Shown here one piece after another: positions 43,033 to 53,756 of a DNA stretch of 64,000 nucleotides. A program made the position numbers and the translations under genes. Source of the stretch: Eretmocerus hayati. Taxonomy: Eukaryota > Arthropoda > Insecta > Hymenoptera > Aphelinidae. Below the pieces are notes generated by a model. It was not told the origin of the DNA and did not search any database. It was given only the letters and a program-made list of their open reading frames with translations. The stretch covers positions 76,498,748 to 76,562,747 of the forward strand of contig CM056742.1 in NCBI GenBank assembly GCA_029851415.1. Direction: 5' to 3'. Numbering within the stretch: position 1 is the first letter of the stretch; each line of letters starts with the position of its first letter.

Positions 43033-44904
43033 GTCCGGGGTCTAGGTAGGCTCCCGTATGCACTTTGAGGTGCGACCATGAAACAAACGTACTTTAACGT
43101 ATTTTTTTGCGTAGAATCCGAATCCGTCATTATTTTTCACATAAGTGGTGCAGAAGACCTTCAAAAATGCATTTTTCTAACCTAAAACCGGTGTTCTCGT
43201 TAGCTTGTTAACAGCAATCGTGTTTCATGTTTTAAAACCTCTGCATGAGTTGAGATATGTCGTGTGAGGTATCCGAGAATCAATTTTGAGTCCCTGAGAA
43301 GGAATATACAGGGTGCTTTCCGCTGTAACCAGCGCTGAGTATATAACAAGGGGCCTGCTGCGCGAGACTCCTCGTCTCAAGCGAGGTCAAAATGTCTCTC
43401 TCACATCGACATCGTAGTGCCACAATAACATCAGCTCTGACTCCCCCTCCCCCCCCCCCCCCCGAAGCAATATACAGGGTGCATTTCCGACAAATGCAGC
43501 CAACGTGGATGGAATTGATTTGAAATGATCCTAGATTTATCGATATTTTTGTTTGTCAGCTCTGAACCGAATGATTGGCAATTATCAGAGCAGTTATTGG
43601 TAAATGAATCATGTGCATGTACATGTATACCTGATATACATGTATATGTATCCATATACATATATTGGGACTAAACATGCGATAAGCGCTCTTATCTTTC
43701 GTCCGTGTTATTCTTATGGAAGACATCCCTAGCGCCGCCATATTGGCGCTGCAGTCCCATTTAAATTAACACAGAGGTTTACTCCCAATAGTAAATTTAC
43801 TTTTTGTATAGAGGAACTCCGCATATCACTATCCTAACGTTGCTATGGTTACGGCAAACAACAATCAAACGAGTTTTGACACGAAGATCATTGAGAAGGA
43901 ACGACTTCAAGTTTTCACCATCGGAAATTAATAACCGATAAGAATCGTATTACGTTGGAAGAGATGTCTCCAAGATTTGCTAGTACCGGAAATCTGCTCA
44001 ACGGTGCCTCGCATCGTGATAATCGTGTAGATGGAAATAATTTTGGTAACAATGAAGTACACATGGTAGCAGGACCTACAGCTTCTGCCTTAATGTCATC
44101 ATTCGATAATCACAGGTTTGCATAATGTATTTTTTGTTAGTGCTGCAATTGCACGTTGTTCGTACTGCCATTGTCAGAAAAAGGGTACTTGTAAAAATAA
44201 ATATCGGCTGACTTGATGGGCATCCTTTATTACCGATTGATAACGGGAAAGTAGAAACGTGTTGACCTGGTGTAGCAATCCTCCTACTCAACACCCATGA
44301 AAGAGTTCAAAATGATCATTGACTAGTTGAGGATGATCGATCTATATCTTTGGATGGAATCGTGATGTGGAAAAGACTACCTTCTTTGAAACCTTCCTAC
44401 GTCAAATGGATCATTTCAAATCAATTCCATCCACGTTGGCTGCATTTGTAGGAAATGCACCCTGTATATTGCTTGGGGGGGGGGGTTGAGGGGGAGTCAG
44501 AGCTGATGTTATTGTGGCACTACGATGTCGATGTGAGAGAGACATTTTGACCTCGCTTGAGACGAGGAGTCTCGCGCAGCAGGCCCCTTAATATATACTC
44601 AGCGCTGGTTACAGCGGAAAACACCCTGTATATTCCTTCTCAGGGACTCAAAATTGATTCTCGGATACCTCACACGACATATCTCAACTCATGCAGAGGT
44701 TTTAAAACATGAAACACGATTGCTGTTAACAAGCTAACGAGAACACCGGTTTTAGGTTAGAAAAATGCATTTTTGAAGGTCTTCTGCACCACTTACGTGG
44801 AAAATAATGACGGATTCGGATTCTACGCAAAAAAATACGTTAAAATACGTTTGTTTCATGGTCGCACCTCAAAGTGCATACGGGAGCCTACCTAGACCCC
44901 GGAC
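43033..44904. mobile_element. Inner palindrome 2, TA-flanked, with concentric inner termini
   Basis: It starts GTCCGGGGTCTAGG and ends with its complement, flanked by TA at 43031-43032 and 44905-44906. Arms of about 506 bp run to about 43538 and from about 44399. Within the arms, two further TA-flanked CAGGGTG…CACCCTG pairs (43309/44628 and 43475/44464) share the same centre to within one base. The ~860-bp loop has no recognised gene. Confidence 0.8.
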
Positions 44905-45511
44905 TACGAAGAATATACGAAAAAGTCATTGTTTGATCAATGCGCTACTTCTGACCTAATATTTTGTTGTCTAGTGTAATAAGTGTCCCTCCCGAAACGA
45001 ACAATTTGGCGCTATTTTTACGGTCCTGCTACTAAAGTTATTATTATGGTGGCCAAACCCATCCTCAGCCCAATTTTTGAAAAACGGTTTTCGACGTAGA
45101 ATTTGACGAGGAATCCGATGAAAATGTCAAATTTGAGATGAAATAGGGCCAAAGGCTTAAAAATTGGGTTTTCCTGAAAAAAACCACTTTTTTGAGACTA
45201 TGTTCATCTTTGACGGATCTGAGAGTACTTTTTTCGTAAAATTAACCTCTTTTCACGTCGAAATATGTGTCTTGGATAATTTCTTTATTGGGTTCCATAC
45301 CGGTGAGAAATCAATCAAAAAGTTGAAAACTCGAATTTTTCACGAATTTCGAAAACGAAAATAGGGCGCCAAACTCGCGCGGATGACTTTCGGGACCTAA
45401 GAACTGTGCTTTCCATCTTCTTTTATCATATACAACATGTACCCAAAGTTACAGAAAAATCTCTGACCCCCCGACACAAAACCTGGCGATATTAAAAAGA
45501 ATGACTCCTAT

Positions 45512-46156
45512 GTAAAAGGAACATAATGTGATAGGTGGTCATATGGGTGGATGGGAATGGGTGGATGGATGGATGATGGGTAATGGGTGGATTGCGCATA
45601 TATAGCTCTCACGTCGTGCTGAATTTTATCGCAAATTCTGCAAATTTTCGCGGCCAGCGTACAAAAGTGTTCTCCAAAAGTTCTTTTAAACTCTAATTTA
45701 TTCCATGCTGAGCAATGAAGAAGCTTCACTAAGGATTTAGAAAGAAGTATGAATGAAATGAAGTTCATTTGCGAATTTTTGATGTTTCAAGTTGATTTTT
45801 ATTGCGTAACGAAGATATAAGGCAAAACTAGCCCTGGGAAAGTTTGAAAAATTGCATCAAGCATAAGAAGACCGAAACCCGCACTATAAACCCGTTCGAC
45901 TGCTCCCTCCCGTGCGGCGTGCCCTCGGGCGTGCCATGCCACTTTCCACCGCTCGGAGGCGCTGAAACTCATACTTCCCATAGCACGTTACACGCCACAA
46001 CCTCACCTTCCGAGTATGAAATGAAGATCTCTCGATCTCGATATACTTATGTTGTCGTCATATTAGGCTTCCTCTCAATATATCCTCCTTCGATCCAATG
46101 TTGATTACGACAGTGTATACATAGTGTATACGGCACAACACGAATTCGAATATCCT
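45512..46156. other. No gene recognised; GGAT-rich stretch
   Basis: 45540-45595 is a degenerate (GGAT/GGGT)n run. An 86-codon plus frame at 45844-46104 (MKNCIKHKKTETRTINPFDC…) has no identifiable domain. Confidence 0.4.
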
Positions 46157-46590
46157 TTAGCTGAAAAATCAGCTATATTAGCTGAGATTCCAGCCATGTT
46201 AGCTGACTGAATCAGCTATTATAAGCTGATTTTTCAGTGAACTGTTTTTTACTGACACGAATAGCTACTGTAGGTAAATTTCAGCTACATTAGCTGATTT
46301 TCAGCTACAATCACTGATTTATAGCTGATTATAATCAGCTACATAGGGCCTCCCGTGGCACGAAATGAGTAGATATCGAACGAATACGCCTTAGTTCGTC
46401 GTGACTTGGTCTGAAAAAGTCGTTAATGTGTTCATGTTGATATCAAAACCCGGATTTGTGGAGTTATTTCATCAGAATTATCGATTTAAGCGTGATTTTT
46501 GTGTTTGCTGATTTGATCAGCAGTTTGACGACCCATAGCAGTAATAGCTGATATTTCAGCTATATATTAGCTGATTGATGCTGAGAGAGC
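46157..46590. repeat. TCAGCTA-palindrome repeats, diverged copies
   Basis: AGCTGATT / AATCAGCT words are dense at 46157-46345 and again at 46540-46590, the latter ending GATGCTGAGAGAG like the 47319-47467 MITE. A separate inverted pair follows: AAATTGCAATAGAATCGGAG near 46632 and its diverged complement near 46735. Confidence 0.55.
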
Positions 46591-46904
46591 ACAAATATTT
46601 TTCATCATCTAACTTAGATTTTTCCGCTCTTCGTTAAGCCCAAATTGCAATAGAATCGGAGAAAGTTGGGAATGAAAATGTGCGTATATTATAGGTTAGG
46701 AGGTTCCCGCGGCCGAGTTATTCCCACTTTTCTCCGATTCTCTTGTGATTTGGGCTAAGCGACGGATTGAGGAATACAAGTTGGACAATAACAATTATTC
46801 GACAACTCGTCTCACACTTGGAATCATCAAATTTATTATAAAAGGTGTATTTGCAAGGTCCATGGTCACGGTGCACGGTGACCGCATCGCCTCAAGCCAC
46901 TGCA

Positions 46905-47310
46905 CGTAGTACGTCTCGTTGGCCACGAGCGTAAGGTGATGGACTTGTGATCAGGAGATCGTGGGTTTGTGCCTCGATGACGGACCAAATCTGGATCATA
47001 GTTTCTGTTTTTTTCGTTCATTTTGGATCCGTTCGTTATCAATTTTCCGTTTACAACCAATTTGATGATAACAACATTGGTTTTTAATAATCACGAGATT
47101 TCGTCAAACGGCTCGTGGGAATGAAACATTACTCGACTCGTTGCTTTTCACGTGGGGTGTGTTTGGAAGTCACAAAGAGGTCAGATTGCCCGACGTACGC
47201 GTACATCAACATAACGGAACTGTTCCAGGGCTTCGCTACACGTTCAAGCACAGATACCACTGTCTTCAATACCAGACCGCACTCGCTAAGTTCTAGTAGC
47301 TAACTGACAA
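46905..47310 (+). mobile_element. tRNA-derived SINE, plus-strand copy
   Basis: The head has an A-box-like TGGCCACGAGCG (46920-46931), then TAAGGTGATGGACTTGTGATC and a degenerate B box GGGTTTGTGCC (46963-46973). The body (TTCGTTCATTTTGGATCC…, TTTACAACCAATTTG, ACTCGTTGCTTTTCACG) matches the copy at 6790-7245. The 3' limit is approximate. It is not a functional tRNA: the B box and stems are degraded. Confidence 0.65.
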
Positions 47311-47318
47311 TAGGCGTA

Positions 47319-47467
47319 CTCTCTCAACATGAATCAGCTATTTTAGCTGATTTGCAGCTAACGTGGACGGATTTTCACTGAAAATCAGCTACAATAGCTG
47401 AGAATCAACTAAAATAGCTGATTATCAGTCAGAATCCGTTCGTGTTAGCTGATTCATGCTGAGAGAG
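47319..47467. mobile_element. 149-bp TCAGCTA MITE, TA-flanked
   Basis: It starts CTCTCTCAACATGAATCAGC and ends GCTGATTCATGCTGAGAGAG, with TA at 47317-47318 and 47468-47469. The inside is full of AGCTGA/TCAGCT palindromes. This is the best copy of the family seen at 40270, 46157 and 46540. Confidence 0.8.
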
Positions 47468-48744
47468 TAGCATCTTTCACCAAACTCGTGCTGAAAAAAA
47501 CAGAGAATGGCTGTGAAAATCGAATTCATTTGAAAATTCCCAGGGGCTAAATTTTGATATGAGAAAGTCTCCCGGGATAATCCTGAACAACTGCTTTCAT
47601 GAATGTTCTGCGTTTACAAACCTCCTTTTCTCTCGCCTCTTCAACCCACCGCGTGAATAACGATCCAAAATGAAATGGAGGTTCCGGTTAATATTGGAAG
47701 AGATAGCGTTAGAAAGAATTTCGACAAAATCACAGGGAATTCATCAGCTAGGGAGTTCTCCTGGTCCCATCTGATATCCTGCTGCCTATATCGAGAGAGA
47801 TTTCGTCCAGAAAAACATACAGTACCCTGCTGAAAAAATTGGAACACGGATACCTTCACTAAAACAGCCATCACTCCGACGTATTTGGATCTACGCAAAT
47901 TTTCCAAAGAGCATCTGGAAGATGAGAGAAGAATCTATCAATTATGTGCTCAAAAGTTTTTTCTGATCGAAATTCCATGCCTTCAATTGACACTCAAGAT
48001 TGGAAAAATTCTAATCTCAATCAATCACCCTCCTTTTATATGCAAGTCATGCTAGCGTGAAAATTCTCGCCAAATGTTGTAGCTCTTTTCAAGACCTTGA
48101 AAAGATTCTTCCAAACGTTGCCTCACGTTCATCTACACCCGAGTTACAAGCGATCTCGTAGAAAGAATTTGGTACGGGTTGAGGGTATTGAAAGTATGGA
48201 GATATGAGTTTTCCTTAGTCGAGGTGGGCGGAAGTCCTTCCGACCAATCTTCGGAATGGACCTGACGATTATTTTATAAGATTCTGAAGATCTTACGTCA
48301 AAATCGTAGATTATGATTTTTTCCGTATTTTTGTTACCCTCCCCCATTGAAAAAAATTATGTCATGTACATGACATAAAAACGTGATGTCACGTTTTTTC
48401 GAAAAACCATATCACGATCTTGGACATTCATGACATAAGTCCATGATCAACTTCATGTCATGGAAACTTGTCATGATCATATGTCATAGTTTTATGTCAC
48501 GAATTTTCGTCATGATTTCCCGGATTTTCCGCGCATGTCACGGGACTTTGTCATAATTATTTGTCACGATTTTCTGAATTTTCACGTAAAGCGAGGCATG
48601 TCATGTGACTTTGTCAAGATTTTTGTCACGTTTTGCCGGATTTTTTACTAAAACGCAACTGAAAGATCCAGTGCATGGACAAAAAATTTATCAATAACGG
48701 TCGACCAAAAAAAAAAGTCATGACATTGGGCCCGTGATGATGAA

Positions 48745-48834
48745 CTTTGCCGACACCGGGATTTGAACCCACCCGCAGTCGGATGTGTCAGATTCAGAGT
48801 CCAACACCTTACCGTCGTGGCCAGCGAGGAAGGT
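48745..48834 (-). other. tRNA-like module in left arm
   Basis: On the minus strand: TGGCCACGACGG (A box, 48823-48812), TAAGGTGTTGGACTCTGAATC, a long variable region, and the canonical B box GGTTCAAATCC (48769-48759). It is the mirror copy of 49191-49279. The long variable arm suggests a class II (Ser/Leu-like) ancestor. Confidence 0.6.
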
Positions 48835-49190
48835 TAGTAGAGAGTAGGTAAAAGGCTTTCTTATGATGCGGATCGCTATAGCCGTTAGTATATATAGGCC
48901 CCATATATAGGCGTTTTGATGCTCATTCGTTGATGTAATAATGAAGGGCGGAATATTTTTGCCGCTCGCAAACGAGCGAGCGGACGCAGTTGACAAAGTT
49001 TTTTGAGCAAAGCTGGAAAAGAATCCAAAGTGTGTAAACAGCGCCCGCTCGCTCGTCTGCGAGCGACAAAAATATTCTGCTCGTCATTATTATATCAACG
49101 AATGAGCATCAAAACGCCTATATGTGGCCTATATACTAACCGCTATAGCGATCCGCAACATAAGAAAGCCTTTTACCCACTGTAACGTAA

Positions 49191-49279
49191 CCTTCCTCGC
49201 TGGCCACGACGGTAAGGTGTTGGACTTTGAATCTGACACATCCGACTGCGGGTGGGTTCAAATCCCGGTGTCGGCAAAG
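49191..49279 (+). other. tRNA-like module in right arm
   Basis: A box TGGCCACGACGG (49201-49212), anticodon-like GGACTTTGAATC, and B box GGTTCAAATCC (49255-49265) followed by CGGTGTCGGC. The internal polymerase III promoter boxes look intact. The acceptor stem does not pair well, so I treat it as SINE-type and not as a working tRNA. Confidence 0.6.
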
Positions 49280-50100
49280 TTCATCTTCACGGGAACAATG
49301 TCATGACTTTTTTTTCTGGTCGACCGTTATTGATAAATTTTTTGTCCATGCACTGGATCTTTCAGTTGCGTTTTAGTAAAAAATCCGGCAAAACGTGACA
49401 AAAATCTTGACAAAGTCACATGACATGCCTCGCTTTACGTGAAAATTCAGAAAATCGTGACAAATGATTATGACAAAGTCCCGTGACATGCGCGGAAAAT
49501 CCGGGAAATCATGACGAAAATTTGTGACATAAAACTATGACATATGATCATGACAAGTTTCCATGACATGAAGTTGATCATGGACTTATGTCATGAATGT
49601 CCAAGATCGTGATATGGTTTTTCGAAAAAACGTGACATCACGTTTTTATGTCATGTACATGACATAATTTTTTTCAATAGGGTCAACCCGTCCGAAATTC
49701 TTTCTACGAGATCGCTTGTTACTCAGGTATGAATGATCGTGAGGCAACTTTTAAGAAAAGGAATTTGGAGGTCTTGAAAAGAGCTACAACATCACGCAAG
49801 AATTCCCACGCTAGCATGACTTGCATATAAATGAGGGGTGATTGATTGGAGTGAAAATTTTTCCAATTTTGAGTGTCAATTAGAGGCATAAAATTTTGAT
49901 CAGAAAATTTTCTGGAACATTCGACAGGTTTTTTTCTCATCTTCCCAGTGCTTTCCAGAAATTTTGCGTTAACCAAAACGCGTCGGAGTGATGGCTATTG
50001 TAGTGAAGGTATTCGTGTTCTATTTTTTCTGTAGGGTACTATATGAAAATGAACTACTGGCAAAATATAGGATTCCTCAAATGTTCATTAAACATTAAAG

Positions 50101-50120
50101 AGATATATTTCTCTTCCTAG
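50101..50120 (+). promoter_or_regulatory. Splice acceptor of the zfh2 exon
   Basis: The pyrimidine-rich TTTCTCTTCCTAG ends at 50120, and the homeodomain reading frame starts at the next base in phase 0. The exon starts GTGAGC, which looks like a donor, so the acceptor is set by the frame and not by that word. Confidence 0.8.
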
Positions 50121-52703
50121 GTGAGCTCTGGCGTGTCTCAGAAGAGAGCCAGAACGAGAATCACAGACGATCAACTGAAGATTTTGAGAGCTCATTTCGA
50201 CATCAATAACTCGCCTGGGGAAGAACAAATCATGGACATGGCCTCTCAAAGCGGTTTACCTCCGAAAGTTATTAAACATTGGTTTCGTAACACTCTATTC
50301 AAAGAACGTCAGCGTAACAAAGACAGCCCATATAATTTCAATAATCCGCCCTGTACAACTCTGAATCTAGAAGAATATGAAAAAACCGGTGAAGCAAAAG
50401 TCATATCTCTCACTCCTGAGCATTCCAACAAGACGTCTGCCGATTCGAAAAGTCCTGATAGGTCTACCAAGAATGATCGTGATTATCAAGACCGTGACAG
50501 GTCCGATAACAGACAGCTGAATCTAGAAGATTCTCAAGATTATACATCAAAAAGACTGTCTCCATCTAGACCGTCGATAACTCATCAAAATCGTACCGAA
50601 ACACCGATCTCAATCCCTTTGCAGGACTCCAATTCTTCATCTCCAATGCTCCCTCCAAGAAATACATCACAAAGTTCCAACAACTCAGTCTCCTCAATTT
50701 CTTTCACGAGCGACACTAGAACTGTTTCACCCCCGTTAAGTGTGGGCAATTCAACGAACAGCCCCACTAGAGGATCAGAACTCATACACAATGGTATGAG
50801 TGCTGTAGCAAGTAATGGAAATATCAATTCTGGGAAGAGAGCAAATCGCACGAGGTTCACAGATTATCAAATCAAAGTATTACAAGAATTCTTTGAGAAT
50901 AATGCCTATCCAAAAGATGATGACTTGGAGTATCTAAGCAAACTTTTAAGCTTGAGCCCTAGGGTGATAGTAGTATGGTTTCAAAATGCGCGGCAAAAAG
51001 CTCGGAAAGTTTATGAAAATCAGCCCCCCACTGAAACCGCGTGTGTTGGAGGGAAAGATACTGAGGAAAATACAGGTAGATTTCAAAGAACTCCGAGTTT
51101 GAATTATCAGTGTAAAAAATGTTTACTCGTATTCCAACGTTACTATGAACTGATTCGACATCAGAAAACTCATTGTTTCAAAGAAGAAGACGCCAAAAGG
51201 AGTGCCCAAGCACAAGCTGCAGCAGCACAAGTTGCTGCTGTTCTAAGTAGCGAAGATAGTAATAGTAGTTCGAACACAACAATCAACACTATCCTGATGA
51301 ATTCATCAACAATCCAGATCATATCTGATCAACCGCCCATTTCAAGCGCCACCAACTCGTCAAATCAAATGAATCCTACTGTCTGTTCAACGGATCGAAT
51401 CCGTTCACCCGAATCCAGAGAGGAAAGTTTCCGATGCGATAAATGTGAAGAGGTATTTGGAAGATTCGATTCGTGGAGAGAACATCAGCTCACGCATCTG
51501 GTGGATCAAAATCTCTTTTGCTCGAGGTATCCTCCAGACTCTGCATACGGAATACTACAACAGCAGGCACTCAACAGCAGAAATTCATCATTCCACGATC
51601 CTCATCCTCTCCCAAATCCGAATGGAGAAAACAAGCGGAAGCTAGATGTTTACGAAAACAGTCATGACCCTAGTACCAAACTAAGTACCGACAATATTGA
51701 ACAACCAAGAGATAAACGATTGCGAACAACAATTCTCCCAGAACAGTTGGACTTTCTTTACCAGAAATATCAGAACGAGTCGAACCCATCCCGGAAAATG
51801 CTGGAAACCATTGCCCGCGAGGTTGGTCTGAAGAAGAGAGTCGTCCAAGTTTGGTTCCAAAACACTCGAGCTCGGGAAAGGAAGGGACAATTCCGCGCTC
51901 ATAATCAAGTCATCAATAAAAGATGCCCTTTCTGTCCTGCTCTCTTCAAAGTAAAATCTGCACTTGAATCTCATCTGAATAGTAAGCATGTGGATCAAAT
52001 GACTCGGAAAGGAATTATTGTCGATAATATTCCAGATGAAGAGCTGTCACTTGATTCTTCTCATTCTAATTCGAGCGCTCCCAGCGCAGTTTCTTCTATT
52101 TTTCCACCAAATCCAGCCGATGTTGGTGCTTCTTACAAAAAATATTATGAAGAATCTATGAAACGATATATGTCCGAAATGCGCCTACATACAGTTGATG
52201 AAGGACATGATTCCAAAATCGACTCCATTCATGGAAATCACCACGAATCACCGCTTGACTTAAGTAGACCAGTGAGTCTAATGAAATCTGTCAGAGAGTC
52301 AGGAGTTCATTCCAGTGGGTCCGTGGATGATCAAAACCAGCAGAGTCGCAATACCAGCGAGACTAGAATAATTACGGAATCAACATCAGAGAAGAATGTA
52401 TACGACGATGATAGTATGAGTGAAACCACTGAATTTCTCGACGATGAAAGTAGTCCGACTAGTCCAGCATCAAGTTCTCAAGGGTCTTCGAAATTCGGGA
52501 TGAATAATTTCATGCTAACAAGTAATGCTATATTTTCCAATGCCAATTCATCTCAATCATGTGGTGGAAAACGTTATCGGACTCAAATGTCAACAACGCA
52601 AGTCAAAGTAATGAAATCCTTGTTTTCTGATTACAAGACTCCAACAATGGCCGAGTGCGAGATGCTTGGCCAAGAGATTGGACTACCAAAAAGGGTCGTA
52701 CAG
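50121..52703 (+). CDS. zfh2: zfh2 / ZFHX3-4 orthologue, large internal exon (861 codons)
   Basis: A nuclear transcription factor of the zinc-finger homeobox family. Visible domains by residue of this exon: homeodomain 1 (about 8-67; helix 3 VIKHWFRNTLFKERQR, then the hallmark NKDSPYNFNNPP); homeodomain 2 (239-298; VVWFQNARQKARK); C2H2 finger (329-352; CKKCLLVFQRYYELIRHQKTH); C2H2 finger (437-460); homeodomain 3 (531-590; VVQVWFQNTRARERKG); finger (602-624); PLDLS at 711-715, a CtBP-type co-repressor motif; homeodomain 4 from 817 (KRYRTQMSTTQVK). The exon ends in phase 0 after KRVVQ, so helix 3 of homeodomain 4 is completed by the next exon, which is not in this window. Four homeodomains match ZFHX3/4. 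The upstream finger-rich exons are not seen. Antisense frames across the exon are shadows. Confidence 0.97.
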
Positions 52704-52709
52704 GTGAGA
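52704..52709 (+). promoter_or_regulatory. Splice donor of the zfh2 exon
   Basis: CAG|GTGAGA at 52701-52709 is a near-consensus donor. It falls inside homeodomain 4 helix 3, directly after a glutamine codon. Reading on in frame adds only a few residues (VRFLHIS) before a stop. Confidence 0.9.
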
Positions 52710-53617
52710 TTTTTACACATATCATAGTTAATGCCAATTGATCATAACCACGTATATCCTGGGTGTCGATAAATTCTAAAGTTGTCTTGGAAGGTCTAAT
52801 ACTACCCGCCTCAACCCCATACGAGTATTGTTGAAGTTCAGGATAGTTAGATAACATCAAGGTGTGCTGATTCTTTCATTGATTTTAATCTACTACACCA
52901 TCTCTCCTCTCACCGGGATTTCCTACCTTCTTCGCGATCTTCGGAGTTTTTCCTGGAAAAAGTTCGTCCAGTGGATATGTGTATGTGTCGTATAGTGCAT
53001 CTGTGGGAGAGTTTGTGTGAGTGATCCATGGAAACTTCTGCGGCACTTGAAGTGGGGTTATGGGGTGATTTCATATAGCCCACGATCCTCCGTGGTCATC
53101 TTGCCCCCTATTAGTTCTCTATGAGCGTGGTGGCATGATTGACGCTGCGTTTGAATGTCCCAAGTCTTTTGGAATGCGCGCAGCTTGGGCAATACTCTCG
53201 CTGCTTTTATATATATATATATATATCCGTGGTTACAATGCGCCCATACACGCAAATTACCCAGTTATAGGAATGAGGCATTTATCACCGAATCCCAGTT
53301 CTCCGAAGAACTTACACCTGATAAGAGTCGGCGCATATTTCAATTTTCATGAGCCGGCCAGGGGACTCTTTGCTCACCAGCCACCTGTCCAGGCCGGTTT
53401 ATTCTAAATCTGCACAAGTTCATTCACAGAGCTCATTTCACTTCACAACCAAACCGCACTGTGGGGAATGTCTTTAATGGAATTATAGTAATTCACATGA
53501 ATATCGTGACACTGAGTAAATAAACAGAGTGTGGCGATGAAGGATTCGTTCCCTCTACGAGACGGGCTCGAACGGATTTGGCTATGGAATGGTGTTTGGT
53601 ACTGTGACTGGTTGAAT

Positions 53618-53672
<55 letters not shown>

Positions 53673-53756
53673 ATTTAGAAATGAGTGGGGTTGCTGATCG
53701 TCTTAGCCAAAAATTTCTATTTAAGAAAAATTCATTTCTAACACTTCTAATGTATA
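52710..53756. other. zfh2 intron; (GT)n microsatellite
   Basis: No further exon is recognisable. A (TA)n run lies near 53208-53226 and a (GT)~25 run at 53619-53669. Short frames across the GT run are translations of the repeat. Confidence 0.6.

Larger units (their letters stand above)
41103..45511. mobile_element. Foldback complex, outer arms of ~600 bp
   Basis: The outer left arm (about 41103-41700, with GAGTCATTCTTTTTAATATC near its start) is the reverse complement of 44905-45511 with moderate divergence. Between the arms lie two further palindromes side by side (41705-43030 and 43033-44904). No transposase is seen. A 106-codon minus frame at 41509-41829 has no known domain. Confidence 0.7.
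48346..49681. mobile_element. Nested palindrome with tRNA-like sequence in each arm
   Basis: The arms (48346-49000 and about 49012-49681) are near-perfect complements, beginning ATTGAAAAAAATTATGTCAT and meeting in a very short centre near 49005 beside GCTCGCTCG words. Many GTCATG/CATGAC palindromes occur in the outer part. Each arm includes a tRNA-like module. Confidence 0.85.
47820..50041. mobile_element. CAGTACCC-family foldback element, copy G2, TA-flanked
   Basis: It starts CAGTACCCTGCTG and ends CTGTAGGGTACTA, with TA at 47818-47819 and 50042-50043. The outer arms (47820 to about 48150; about 49720-50041) match the G1 arms. A second palindrome is nested at 48346-49681. The right end lies 79 bp before the zfh2 exon, inside the part of the intron that should hold the branch point region. 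Confidence 0.8.

Noticed and set aside
49191..49279. Functional tRNA gene
   Set aside because: A and B boxes are good, but the acceptor stem does not pair and the copy is mirrored in a transposon arm; treated as SINE-type.
50585..50860. Antisense frames over the zfh2 exon (also 51681-51998 and others)
   Set aside because: They lie opposite strongly conserved homeodomain coding sequence and show no domain; they are shadows.
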